The notes under the pieces were generated by a model. The model did no database searches, was not told the DNA's origin, and worked only from the letters and a program-made list of their open reading frames with translations. Made by a program: the position numbers and the translations under genes. 26,940 nucleotides of DNA from a virus. Positions within the stretch are counted from its first letter, which is position 1. The number at the start of each line of letters is the position of its first letter. Location of the stretch: IMG/VR virus record IMGVR_UViG_3300028394_000273, positions 1 through 26,940 of that record, one strand, 5' to 3'. Positions 5,190-13,445 of this stretch are shown piece by piece.

Positions 5190-7259
5190 TTACCTCTGAG
5201 GTTGTTGTGCTAGTGCGTTAGCCATAGCTGCTTGTCTTGCTAACTGTTCATTGTATTGACGAACTCGCTCGGGCAATTCACGAACTGTATTTTGAGCAAC
5301 ATTGCCCTTTTGAAGTAAAAGTTTGGCAATTTCGTTGCGTGTTGTTTCTGGGGTACTTGCTTGGCTAAGAAGTTTTGTAAGAGTTCCAATTGCGGGAAGT
5401 GGATTACCTTGAGATGCTGAACTTACCGCTTGACCCGCTTGGGCTGTATTTCTCAAAGCATCTTCATTGATTCCAGATAATCTTGCTGCAGTCTGTGACC
5501 CTCTGCCTACGCTTTCAATCTCTTTTAATCGAGCCTCACGCGCCACATCAGACGCGAATTTGCGGTAATCATTGCCAAATATCTCTTTTAGTTTGTCGCT
5601 TGTAGCAGGCTCTTTCCACATTTTCAAAAGGGAAGTTTGACCGCCTTCAGTACCCACTTTGTCTTTCAAAGACTGTAAAACACCGATTCTGTAAGCCTCA
5701 ATCTCACTTTTACTCATGCCCTGAGTAGCATCTGCAACCTTGATTGCGTCCTCTTTCATGGCATTGCGACCAGCCTTAACCGCGCCCTCTAACTGAGACG
5801 GGCCTGCAAACGCATCCCTAGCCTCTTTGTAGATGCTACCCAATGGGTTTGTGTCGCTCTTCAACGCTTTGTCTTTAGGACTCATATCGTCCATCTTGTT
5901 TGTCAGACGAACCCGTAAGTCGTTGTAAGCATTACTGAGTGCAGTTGGCTTGCCAAACTCACCCTTAGAATTTTCTGCCAAATCAAACAAAGCCTGTTTA
6001 ACCTTGTCCAAGGTATCAAAGGGAATATCGTCACCCACCTTGATTTTGGACACATCAATTGGCGTTGTGCTTTTAAGTTCTGCCAACAATTCAGCACCAC
6101 CATGAGCCGTTTTAGACGCTTGGATTAGTTTGGATAGGTCATCATCAACCCGTACAGAAACACCCTCTAATTGCTTGTATAAAGGCGCGGAGACTGTTTG
6201 TTTTTCAGCAATCAATCCGCTTAGTGTTCCTGTGTAAGTCTTGCCAGCAGTACCTAAAGCCTCATCTGCCGCGGTTACTAACCGCTTTGCTCTGGTGGCT
6301 TGTTGGTTGCGAATGAACTGCTCTACCAAGTCCTTCGCTTGACCAGGCAAAGTAGCCATCAAGTCCAAATAACTCTTAGAGGTTTGTCCTCCAGCCCCTG
6401 CAATCGTTGCCTCTGGACCTTGCGTCATCAATTTAGCCTCAACTTGTGCCAATGGGTCACCACCGCCACCTTGGAAGTAATTTCCTCGACCACTTCTTGA
6501 CAACAAATCTGCCAATTTCAATTTAGCCGCGTCCATAGCGGTAGATTCGCTAATACGCTCTCCAATGTTCCTAATTACGCCACCACCCATGCGTCCAACA
6601 GTAGCCCCGACAGGGCCTAATACTGTGCCTGCAACGGCTTGACCTTGTTTAAACGCAGGGTAGGAGGCTTGTTCTCCCATAGTGACCGCAGGGGTTAATT
6701 GGCTTGATGCGCCACCCACAATGGCAGAAGTTCCCAACAAGCGAGGAATTGTGCTGACCGCTTTGGCAGGGATTAAAGCAGAAGTAGCTGCGGCAGTTGG
6801 CAAGATATTGCCTACCATTCGGTTGACATCAAAGCCCTCATCCCCTACTTGTTGGCGTAGGGCTTGGTAGGCTTCTTCTCTATCTCTGATTTCTTTGTCA
6901 ATAGCCTCTGGTCTTGGGTTTGCCAACAAAGCATTAGCCAACTTAGACACTATTGGGATATTGCTTGCCCGTAATTGGGCGGGGATTACATCAATTGCCT
7001 CATTTATTGAGGGTGGGACATTTCTTGCTATGAACTGTGCGCCAGCATTGATTGGGTCTTTTATGCCCATCAAGATGCCTTGACCAGAAATATCTCTTGG
7101 CTCTGGTGCTTGTTGGGGGGCTTGTTGCGGTGCTTGTTGAGGCGGTGGTGCTAAAGGCTGTGCGCCATGCGCTTGATTAGCCAATTTCCAAGCAGTTTTT
7201 TCATCAGCCGCGTCTACCTCATAAGTAGCATTGCCAATATCAACTTGAAAAGTAGCCAT
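5190..7259 (-). CDS. large internal virion/ejection-type protein
   Basis: A 689-residue protein with an N-terminal module (ATFQVDIGNATYEVDAADE) of the kind found at the start of internal virion proteins in many aquatic podovirus-like phages. It continues with a Pro/Gln tandem repeat (QQAP three times, residues about 40-52), a Gly/Ala-rich weakly hydrophobic stretch (about 150-235, e.g. VGNILPTAAATSALIPAK) that could insert into a membrane, and a long helical C-terminal half. These features fit a DNA-ejection protein that leaves the capsid at infection. There is no lytic transglycosylase signature. Function is inferred from position and composition. Confidence 0.65.
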   Translation of the reverse strand: MATFQVDIGNATYEVDAADEKTAWKLANQAHGAQPLAPPPQQAPQQAPQQAPEPRDISGQGILMGIKDPINAGAQFIARNVPPSINEAIDVIPAQLRASNIPIVSKLANALLANPRPEAIDKEIRDREEAYQALRQQVGDEGFDVNRMVGNILPTAAATSALIPAKAVSTIPRLLGTSAIVGGASSQLTPAVTMGEQASYPAFKQGQAVAGTVLGPVGATVGRMGGGVIRNIGERISESTAMDAAKLKLADLLSRSGRGNYFQGGGGDPLAQVEAKLMTQGPEATIAGAGGQTSKSYLDLMATLPGQAKDLVEQFIRNQQATRAKRLVTAADEALGTAGKTYTGTLSGLIAEKQTVSAPLYKQLEGVSVRVDDDLSKLIQASKTAHGGAELLAELKSTTPIDVSKIKVGDDIPFDTLDKVKQALFDLAENSKGEFGKPTALSNAYNDLRVRLTNKMDDMSPKDKALKSDTNPLGSIYKEARDAFAGPSQLEGAVKAGRNAMKEDAIKVADATQGMSKSEIEAYRIGVLQSLKDKVGTEGGQTSLLKMWKEPATSDKLKEIFGNDYRKFASDVAREARLKEIESVGRGSQTAARLSGINEDALRNTAQAGQAVSSASQGNPLPAIGTLTKLLSQASTPETTRNEIAKLLLQKGNVAQNTVRELPERVRQYNEQLARQAAMANALAQQPQR

Positions 7260-8824
7260 TATTTAATCCTCCGAACCGCACCTACTGGTGGTTCTTCGCT
7301 AGGTGTAGTAATAGCGGGTGGCATTGCAGGGCCTTGGTAATAAGTGGCAAGTGATGAAGTTGTTGGGTTTTTCAACATTTCTTGATATTTTCTTTCGTGC
7401 TCTGCATACGCAAACCGAGCCGCCCGTTCACTTGCTAGGGCAAGTTGTTTAATCTCAGGAATTGTCAAATCTTCAATTTTTCCAGAATTTGCCCGTTCAG
7501 CAAGCAATCCTTCGCTCTCGGTAATTGCGCCTTGACCCTTCATTTGTGAACGACCTTGTAGCGTCATTTCTGCAAGTCCACGGATTACATCGCGTGTGTT
7601 TGCCAATTGTTGTTTAGCATCTGCACCGCCAACGCCCAAGGCTTGACCCATTTGAGCCAAAGTGACGCGACCGCCCGCAAATGGGCCTGCAATGATTTTG
7701 CCCGAGTCAATAGCACCAACAACACGCTTTGCCGCGTCCACTTGTTTAACAGCACCAGTTGCAATGTCTACCGAATCCTTCATCATTGGGCCAATCTGAG
7801 CCGCAATGCCTTCACCCATCTTGTTCTCAATTTTTACATTTGTTCCCAATGGATGAGAGGTTTGTTTCGCAATCAAATTGCGATACATATTCTTACCTTC
7901 TGGACTTGTTGGCTCTACGCCTGCGGCTTTAATTGCCAATGTAACGCTTCTATTAAGTTCTGGTTCTTTTTCGTATGGTGTGGCACTTAATGGGCGATCA
8001 ATTATTTCGCCTTTTTTGCCATAAACTCTTTCAAATAAAGTGCCATCAGCCTTTTGTAATACTTGAGGAGTTGTTCCATATTCTGGTTGTCCTTTTTGGA
8101 TAAATTCAGCCAATTTTTGAGCCTGTGGATTAGCACTCATTGCCAATATATAGGGATTTAAATTAGGCGCGTTACCAGTAGGCGCACCAACCATAGTTGC
8201 ACCGCCCGCATTAGGCGCACCACCCACCGATGTGGCAGGCGCACCACCCATAGGTGCGCTAGGCGCGTTGCCCATGCCTGCACTTCTTAGAATATTTTGG
8301 AAATCTTGGTTTTCTATGTTTTTGCTTAACAGAGCACTAGCCATTGCCGAGGTTAGAGGATTTCTCATGCCTTGACCTAAATAGGCTTGCTGTTCTTCTT
8401 GGGTTCTTGCTCTTGTTGGAACACCCATTTGCGCGGGTTCTACCGCCATTCCTTGAGGATTAACTTGCAAATCCTTGCCCATCATTCCCATTTCACGATA
8501 GTCTGCCTCACTAGGCTTATAAGTCTGCTCTGGAGTATTTGGAGTGCCTTTTATGCCACCATAGTTAGCAATCCAATCAGTAGCCTCAGTTCCCACTCGA
8601 TTAACTAAATTTCTTTGATCTTCACGGGCAGCTTTCTCCTCTGAGCCTGCCATATAGCCTTGCAACATCTTTGCCAATCCCATGTAAGGAGAGGCACGAA
8701 CCCCCGCTTGCTGTGGGACTTCTACGGGTTGTAATGCCTGTTGTCCAAGCAATTGAGCCATTTGCAGTCTGCGCTGTATCGCTGCGCTTTCTGCTGTGTA
8801 GGGGTTTAGGTTAATGTCAGGCAT
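7259..8824 (-). CDS. internal virion/ejection-type protein with Gly-Ala-Pro repeats
   Basis: A 521-residue protein. The N-terminal part is helical with Gln/Ala-rich stretches (RRLQMAQLLGQQALQP). Residues about 182-220 are a degenerate GGAP/GNAP repeat, and the C-terminal 200 residues form a conserved-looking domain (GKIIAGPFAGGRVTLAQMGQ, LTIPEIKQLALASERAARFA). I have seen related C-terminal regions in proteins encoded just before the tail fibre in short-tailed phages, where they are presumed ejection proteins. The start overlaps the upstream gene by 8 bases, and the stop meets the next ATG as TAATG. No enzymatic motif was seen. Confidence 0.6.
   Translation of the reverse strand: MPDINLNPYTAESAAIQRRLQMAQLLGQQALQPVEVPQQAGVRASPYMGLAKMLQGYMAGSEEKAAREDQRNLVNRVGTEATDWIANYGGIKGTPNTPEQTYKPSEADYREMGMMGKDLQVNPQGMAVEPAQMGVPTRARTQEEQQAYLGQGMRNPLTSAMASALLSKNIENQDFQNILRSAGMGNAPSAPMGGAPATSVGGAPNAGGATMVGAPTGNAPNLNPYILAMSANPQAQKLAEFIQKGQPEYGTTPQVLQKADGTLFERVYGKKGEIIDRPLSATPYEKEPELNRSVTLAIKAAGVEPTSPEGKNMYRNLIAKQTSHPLGTNVKIENKMGEGIAAQIGPMMKDSVDIATGAVKQVDAAKRVVGAIDSGKIIAGPFAGGRVTLAQMGQALGVGGADAKQQLANTRDVIRGLAEMTLQGRSQMKGQGAITESEGLLAERANSGKIEDLTIPEIKQLALASERAARFAYAEHERKYQEMLKNPTTSSLATYYQGPAMPPAITTPSEEPPVGAVRRIK
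8160..8280 (-). repeat. degenerate Gly-Ala-Pro coding repeat
   Basis: Imperfect repeats of roughly 20-30 bases built around GGCGCACC (on the + strand), encoding successive GGAP, VGAP and GNAP steps in the 521-residue ejection-type protein. It is a low-complexity linker, possibly variable in copy number between related phages. Confidence 0.5.
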
Positions 8825-9929
8825 TTATCCTCCCATAATTAACCATCATGTATCCATCTGCGTGATGGATAACTGCTTGTGGCATTACTTGCTCAACTTC
8901 TTGAGCCATCACACCAATTTCGTGTCTGCCTTCAATGTCGTATTCGTAAATGCCAATTCCTAACTTATGTGTACCAATACGCACAATATTAGATTTCAGT
9001 CTGCGGTCAGATTTAGCGTAACCATAAGACGCTGCACCACCTAACGAATACAGACCCGCTAAGTTTTGGTTATATGTGCCTGTGTTTTGGTTAAAGGTGT
9101 TTTGGTCAAATTGACCTTGCAAGGTAGCTGCGTTAGCAATCGGTGGGGGCGCAACATTAGCACCCGTGTATTGCTGAAACTGAGGATTCTGTATCTGAGA
9201 GCCTTCCACCAACGCATTGACCTCATTAAGAGGCATTTGACGCTGTTGAATGGCTTGTCCCAACGCTTGTTGTTGGGCAGTATTGGCAAATTGACCGCTT
9301 TGCAAGGCTTGGTTAAAGCCTTGGGTGTTTGCGCTTATATCTAAGCCTAGACCTTGTAAAACCGCTTGTGTTCTTGCGTCATTCTCTTGTTCACCAAGTA
9401 ATTTGATAGCGTTGTCATACGCCTCTGTGCCTGGTCGCAAGCCCTGATTGATCAATTGAGTCTCTGTGCTCACTCGGTTTTTTGCCATGCTAGGCTCTAA
9501 ACGAGACATGATCGCCTCTTGACCCGTAGTGCCTGCGTTTACAGGCATTCTGGCTACTCCAGAAGTATCTAATCCAGTTTGTACGCTTGGCCCACCAAAC
9601 GAGAAAGGCGTTCCCATTGTTTTATCAACCGCAGAAAACCCTCTACCCGCCAAGTCTGTCAGTCTGTAACCTAGTGCTTGTTGTTGCTCTAAGGTGCGTT
9701 GCGCGTCTGGGGTTAGCGTTTGTCTTACAGTAGGAATATCACCATCATAAGTAACTGTTTGATTTCCATACGGAGAGTAAACATTAGGATTACTTAGTTT
9801 GGCAGTAGCCCGAGCCGACTCCAAGTTAGCTGCGCCCTGTGCCACGGCTGCCCCCGTATAGTCTGGGGCTGCGGGGGCTGATGGGGGTTTACCCACAATC
9901 ACTTTTGTTAATTCGTTGAGCCAACCCAT
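8817..9929 (-). CDS. virion-associated protein with short C-terminal S74-like domain
   Basis: A 370-residue protein. Residues 1-300 are Gln/Asn/Gly-rich and partly helical (TGAAVAQGAANLESARATAK; QQQALGQAIQQRQMP) and end with Asn/Gln runs (QFDQNTFNQNTGTYNQN). Residues 307-370 resemble the Peptidase_S74 chaperone: SDRRLKSNIVRIG, EIGVMAQEVEQVMPQAV, MMVNYGRI. At 64 residues it is shorter than the 106-residue S74 domain of the tail fibre gene and lacks the trailing coiled coil. The gene lies between the gp10-like protein and the ejection-type proteins, so it is probably part of the tail or ejection apparatus. Confidence 0.65.
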   Translation of the reverse strand: MGWLNELTKVIVGKPPSAPAAPDYTGAAVAQGAANLESARATAKLSNPNVYSPYGNQTVTYDGDIPTVRQTLTPDAQRTLEQQQALGYRLTDLAGRGFSAVDKTMGTPFSFGGPSVQTGLDTSGVARMPVNAGTTGQEAIMSRLEPSMAKNRVSTETQLINQGLRPGTEAYDNAIKLLGEQENDARTQAVLQGLGLDISANTQGFNQALQSGQFANTAQQQALGQAIQQRQMPLNEVNALVEGSQIQNPQFQQYTGANVAPPPIANAATLQGQFDQNTFNQNTGTYNQNLAGLYSLGGAASYGYAKSDRRLKSNIVRIGTHKLGIGIYEYDIEGRHEIGVMAQEVEQVMPQAVIHHADGYMMVNYGRINA

Positions 9930-9937
9930 ATATTCTC

Positions 9938-11491
9938 CTAAAGAGTACCGCCACTAGCAAACACTAAGTCACTAGCGACCCATTGCAATTGTATGCCTTG
10001 GGAGGCACTTTTTATCAGGGGTGCAAACGAATAACCAATCTCAGTTACCCCTTGCCAAGTAGCGTTTGGAACTAATCCATCACCCCAAACCCCTGCATCC
10101 CACAAAGATGTATCCCAAACCGCATAGGTCTCAACAGTAAAGTCTAGTGAAACACTCTCATCTAGTATGTTGTAGTCCACATTTACATTTCCGTAGACTT
10201 GTGGCGTTCCATTGGTAAACAAGTGGTAGCGAATCATCTCGCATTGCTTTTGGTTGGCTCTGCCATAGGTCTGAAACGATTGCAAGCCAAATGAGGCTAT
10301 ATCATTCCCTGCGTCTGCATTGGTGTTCCACGCCTGACCCACATATCCATCACCCCCAAAATAAGGGTTATCTTGGTATAGCACCCAACAATTAGCCGCC
10401 CAACCCGTGAAGTTACACCAAGACTTAGTGATGTTGTTCATCACATATTGCTGTTGTGCGCCTGTCGAAATAGGCACATTCATAATCAATTGGTTTTCTT
10501 TAGGGAAATACAGCAAACACCACCCAAAATTAGATGAATAGTTTGATATTGCCGAACTCATGGCATATTGGATTTTGTTAGTAATCGACACCCTTGGGTC
10601 TAGCCTAGAACTCTGCAAAGCCCCCGACATCGGAACTACCCCGTCCTGAGTAATGATCAATAGGTCACCACCAAACTTAACCCAACACCTTGAACCGATA
10701 GGCGCACCGACTGTATAAACACCGATTAAAGAGATGCCTGTGGGAGTGGTGGGGTCAGTTAACCTCCACACCATAACCTCGCCCCTAGAGGTAATAAACG
10801 CCAAATAGTCATCCATGCCATAGCCAGCGTCTAGCGTCCATGTCATGCCTGCTACTAAGTAGCCACCCATTTGAACTAGGGAAGACATATCCAAGGCAAC
10901 AGCCGCGCCAGCAATGGCGTTAATCGGCAAATACCATGCTTTTAGCGTTTGGTCTTGGATTAACCAAATGCGGTTTTTAAATAGGTTGATGTTTGAGCAC
11001 AGGGCGGTATTGACTCCCGTGATGTCATACCCTGCCCCATCTCCGTCTTTGTGCCAAGCAGAACCATCGTAACTGCGTAGTTTGTCAGCACCATTGACCA
11101 TCATCAGGTATGAACCGCCCGTACTGGTGAAGTTCACAGACTGCCATTTGGCATTGGTAAGCCCTGACAAGTCGGCTGCACCCACCGCGCCTGAGTTAGT
11201 CACATTGTAAATATACTGCCCCACAGCAGCGAACAGTTTGTCAGACGAACCAGAGGCGTAAGTCATTACAGACTCAACTTGACCCGTCATGCCTGTGGCG
11301 TGTTGGGTGTAGCCGTTTCTCAGGATGACCGAGTTCGTGCCAGGCCACCAATTCGTCAGCGTCACCGCATCCTCAATCGCCATTGACCCTAGCGAATCCC
11401 GAGCATTCCACCCACCAATCGGGGCAGGCACAGTTATCGTGGTTGCGCTTTGGGTCTTTAACTTAGCGTATTTGGCGTATTGTTTGAGCAT
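9938..11491 (-). CDS. tail accessory/DNA stabilisation protein (P22 gp10-like)
   Basis: A 517-residue mainly beta-strand protein with regularly spaced Trp/Gly strands (VPAPIGGWNARDSLGSM near the N-terminus; LTNWWPGTNSVILRNGYTQH; LYQDNPYFGGDGYVGQAW late). The opening P-x-GGWN-x-R-D and the NWWPG turn are features I associate with the phage stabilisation or tail-hub proteins grouped with P22 gp10, which plug the tail and keep packaged DNA in. Gene order (portal, adaptor, this gene, ejection genes) supports a short-tail component. The alternative is a non-homologous beta-propeller tail protein. Confidence 0.65.
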   Translation of the reverse strand: MLKQYAKYAKLKTQSATTITVPAPIGGWNARDSLGSMAIEDAVTLTNWWPGTNSVILRNGYTQHATGMTGQVESVMTYASGSSDKLFAAVGQYIYNVTNSGAVGAADLSGLTNAKWQSVNFTSTGGSYLMMVNGADKLRSYDGSAWHKDGDGAGYDITGVNTALCSNINLFKNRIWLIQDQTLKAWYLPINAIAGAAVALDMSSLVQMGGYLVAGMTWTLDAGYGMDDYLAFITSRGEVMVWRLTDPTTPTGISLIGVYTVGAPIGSRCWVKFGGDLLIITQDGVVPMSGALQSSRLDPRVSITNKIQYAMSSAISNYSSNFGWCLLYFPKENQLIMNVPISTGAQQQYVMNNITKSWCNFTGWAANCWVLYQDNPYFGGDGYVGQAWNTNADAGNDIASFGLQSFQTYGRANQKQCEMIRYHLFTNGTPQVYGNVNVDYNILDESVSLDFTVETYAVWDTSLWDAGVWGDGLVPNATWQGVTEIGYSFAPLIKSASQGIQLQWVASDLVFASGGTL

Positions 11492-11778
11492 TATTTTTTA
11501 TTTCTTTCAGAGATTGCTCTGGCTTTTGCTCTTGCATCTTCCTTGGACGAAGCCCCCCATGCCTTTAGCGAAAGTGCTAATCGGGTGGGTTCTCCGTTCT
11601 TTTCCATTGGCCCAGGCATTGCGCCCATACGCGCTAGGAAAGACGCTCTACGAGGGTTATCGCCACTCTTTACAGGAGGCTTGAGGTTCATGCCTTCTGC
11701 CTTTGCAGAGGCGCGTCCCTTGGCGTTTAAACCGCCCTCGGGGTTCTTACCCTCTTTGCGTTGCCAAGCCGCGCTCAT
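11491..11778 (-). CDS. DUF6321-like protein
   Basis: A 95-residue basic protein starting SAAWQRKEGKNPEGGLNAKG, then PRRASFLARMGAMPGPM and GEPTRLALSLKAWG. The W-Q-R-K-E-G-K-N-P-x-G-G-L-N-x-K-G lead, the R-x-S-F-x-A-R-M core and the P-T-R-x-A-L ending match my memory of DUF6321, widespread in phages of aquatic bacteria. Its function is unknown; the strongly basic, Gly-rich sequence would suit nucleic-acid contact, which is an inference only. It is coupled to the upstream 52-aa gene (ATGA) and the downstream gp10-like gene (TAATG). Confidence 0.75.
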   Translation of the reverse strand: MSAAWQRKEGKNPEGGLNAKGRASAKAEGMNLKPPVKSGDNPRRASFLARMGAMPGPMEKNGEPTRLALSLKAWGASSKEDARAKARAISERNKK

Positions 11779-11933
11779 TTCTTCTTCTCAGGCTTTGCAG
11801 TCTTAGCAGCTTGCTTGAAGTCTTTAGCGGTAGGTGCGCCCTCTGTGCCAGGCTTTCTCATCCTCTCGCCCGAGCCTGCGGCTATCCTCTCCCTCTTTGC
11901 TTGGATATTTGCATAAAGTCCGTCTAATTTCAT
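11775..11933 (-). CDS. 52-residue basic protein, unknown function
   Basis: The frame extends up to 11981, but the ATG at 11931-11933 is the better start because a perfect AGGAGG (11938-11943) lies four bases upstream, in the short gap after the adaptor gene. The product (MKLDGLYANIQAKRERIAAG then SGERMRKPGTEGAPTAKDF and a Lys/Ala-rich tail) resembles a small phage family with an AKxxRIxxGSGExMRKPG core found near head-tail genes. Function unknown. The strong ribosome site suggests high expression. Confidence 0.65.
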   Translation of the reverse strand: MKLDGLYANIQAKRERIAAGSGERMRKPGTEGAPTAKDFKQAAKTAKPEKKK

Positions 11934-11937
11934 AACG

Positions 11938-11943
11938 CCTCCT
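11938..11943 (-). promoter_or_regulatory. strong ribosome binding site AGGAGG
   Basis: On the - strand this reads AGGAGG followed by CGTT and the ATG at 11933. It is the only perfect six-base Shine-Dalgarno noticed in the late unit and decides the start of the 52-residue protein. Confidence 0.6.
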
Positions 11944-11944
11944 G

Positions 11945-12862
11945 TTAAACGCTTGGCCAGTTGCCGTCTTGCACAGACCAAGGCCCGACCAATTGGTTCA
12001 TGCCTACTGGTGCTAAAGACATGGATGGAACTGGTACATCTTGAGCCTTGTTGTAACTCAATGCCCGTGTGAATTCACCCAACTCAATGCCGTAATCAAG
12101 TTTCTTGGCTTTTAGGAAGTAGAACTTTAGCCCTGCCATCATCAGGTCATCAGGGAATACAGAAGTGTCGGTGTCGGCTGTGAACTCGGCTTTTGTGCCT
12201 TCGGAAGAACCCGTAGCGCACACCCAGTAGTTTGACACATACTCAAAAGAGAAGTTGTAAACAGTCGTAAGGGCTTGGAATATGCGGAATTTGCCGTTGT
12301 AGATACGATAACGCTCACGAGGGCCAATAGAGATAATGCCACCTTGTAAGAACTGCCAATCTTGGCTAGATTTTGTTCCAATGTTGCGCCAATGGTCTGT
12401 TCTGTCCCAGTTGGTGTCTGAAATCATGCGGTCATACCCCGCAGGCAAGTCGTAATCCTGTTTGGCAAAGGTCATAGAGACCGATGCGGTAGAGGTCGTT
12501 ACAGGCGCGTTTAGCGTTACCTGAGTGCTACTGTCAATCGTAAGAATCTCAGCGTAGGGGGTTTGTCCTGTCCCCGTGATCACATTCCCGACTTGTAAGT
12601 TTGCCGTACTAGGGATGTTTGTGATGATCTTAGAGTTTGCGGTAATTGTTCCCGTTGTGGAAACCGCATTTTGTGTTTGCCAGATGTAGGCTTTTACTAA
12701 CTTTTGCCATTCAAAGTCCCTTACAAGGTCTTTTCCGAGACGCTGTGCAAGGGCTAAAAGTTGGATGGTTTGGTTGTTCGTAGACCCTATTACTAGAGGC
12801 GGTTGGGTTAGTCCAAGTTCGCCTGAGACCTGATCAACCAACTCCAGTAGGGTGTAGGACAT
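11945..12862 (-). CDS. head-tail adaptor (SU10 adaptor-like)
   Basis: A 305-residue protein with an N-terminal helical part (LLELVDQVSGELGL; IQLLALAQRLGKDLVRDFEW), an inserted beta-rich section (about 70-130), then DLPAGYDRMISDTNWDRTDH, WQFLQGGI, RIYNGKFRIF and a helical C-terminus (DDLMMAGLKFYFLKAKKLDY). The order of an all-helical start with E-W-Q-K-L, a Y-D-L-P-x-D/G-Y-D-R-M core and a closing helix is that of the phage adaptor protein family typified by phage SU10, which binds beneath the portal. Position between capsid and tail genes agrees. Confidence 0.75.
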   Translation of the reverse strand: MSYTLLELVDQVSGELGLTQPPLVIGSTNNQTIQLLALAQRLGKDLVRDFEWQKLVKAYIWQTQNAVSTTGTITANSKIITNIPSTANLQVGNVITGTGQTPYAEILTIDSSTQVTLNAPVTTSTASVSMTFAKQDYDLPAGYDRMISDTNWDRTDHWRNIGTKSSQDWQFLQGGIISIGPRERYRIYNGKFRIFQALTTVYNFSFEYVSNYWVCATGSSEGTKAEFTADTDTSVFPDDLMMAGLKFYFLKAKKLDYGIELGEFTRALSYNKAQDVPVPSMSLAPVGMNQLVGPWSVQDGNWPSV

Positions 12863-13444
12863 TTATTCCACCAATTCTTTTTTAGGTCTGCCAGATTTCT
12901 TAGCAGTTAACTGATTAACCAATTCCCTCAATTGTGCCATTTCTTCCTCTTGTTGTGCGAGTTTGGCATCGGTTTCAGCACGAATTTTATCGAATACTGC
13001 GGAATCCTTGGCTGCGGCTATGAACGCCCGAGCCTTATCCCGTAGGTCGTTAAAGCCCATGATCTTGTTGCCCACGCTGTCTGCAAGTTGTGCAAACTGG
13101 TCAATTGTGAAGATATGCAAAGCCTTAAATTCAGCCTTTTGGGTCTCGCTAATTGCTGACCACACATCAATTGGAGTGCCTGATACCCGTTGTTCTTTCT
13201 TTTGCTCAAAACGCGCCCACTCAATTGGAAATTCGTCAATGTCTTGTTCGCGCATAGGACGATCTACCACCAAAGTGGAGTCACCAGGCACTAATTTCTT
13301 CAAAAATATCTTTTCTTCAAAGATCGGACGCTTTTCGGTCATTGTCTTGAAGTTGTTTTGCACTTGCACAGTATGGAAAAACACCGCCATCTTGCCTCGG
13401 TTGTCTTCCATAAAACTATCATTTGTCCAGTTTGCGTCTTGCAT
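12863..13444 (-). CDS. conserved phage protein with C-terminal coiled coil, unknown
   Basis: A 193-residue protein. The N-terminal half (KMAVFFHTVQVQNNFKTMTE, then PGDSTLVVDRPMREQDIDEF) looks beta-rich. A helical segment follows (FKALHIFTIDQFAQLADSVG, then GFNDLRDKARAFIAAAKDS), which reads like a helix-hairpin-helix style repeat. It ends with a coiled coil (AKLAQQEEEMAQLRELVNQL) and a basic GRPKK tail. Related proteins sit just upstream of adaptor genes in short-tailed phages; I know no experimentally defined role. A connector assembly or virion-internal function is possible. It begins one base after the DUF115 gene ends. Confidence 0.6.
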   Translation of the reverse strand: MQDANWTNDSFMEDNRGKMAVFFHTVQVQNNFKTMTEKRPIFEEKIFLKKLVPGDSTLVVDRPMREQDIDEFPIEWARFEQKKEQRVSGTPIDVWSAISETQKAEFKALHIFTIDQFAQLADSVGNKIMGFNDLRDKARAFIAAAKDSAVFDKIRAETDAKLAQQEEEMAQLRELVNQLTAKKSGRPKKELVE

Positions 13445-13445
13445 A

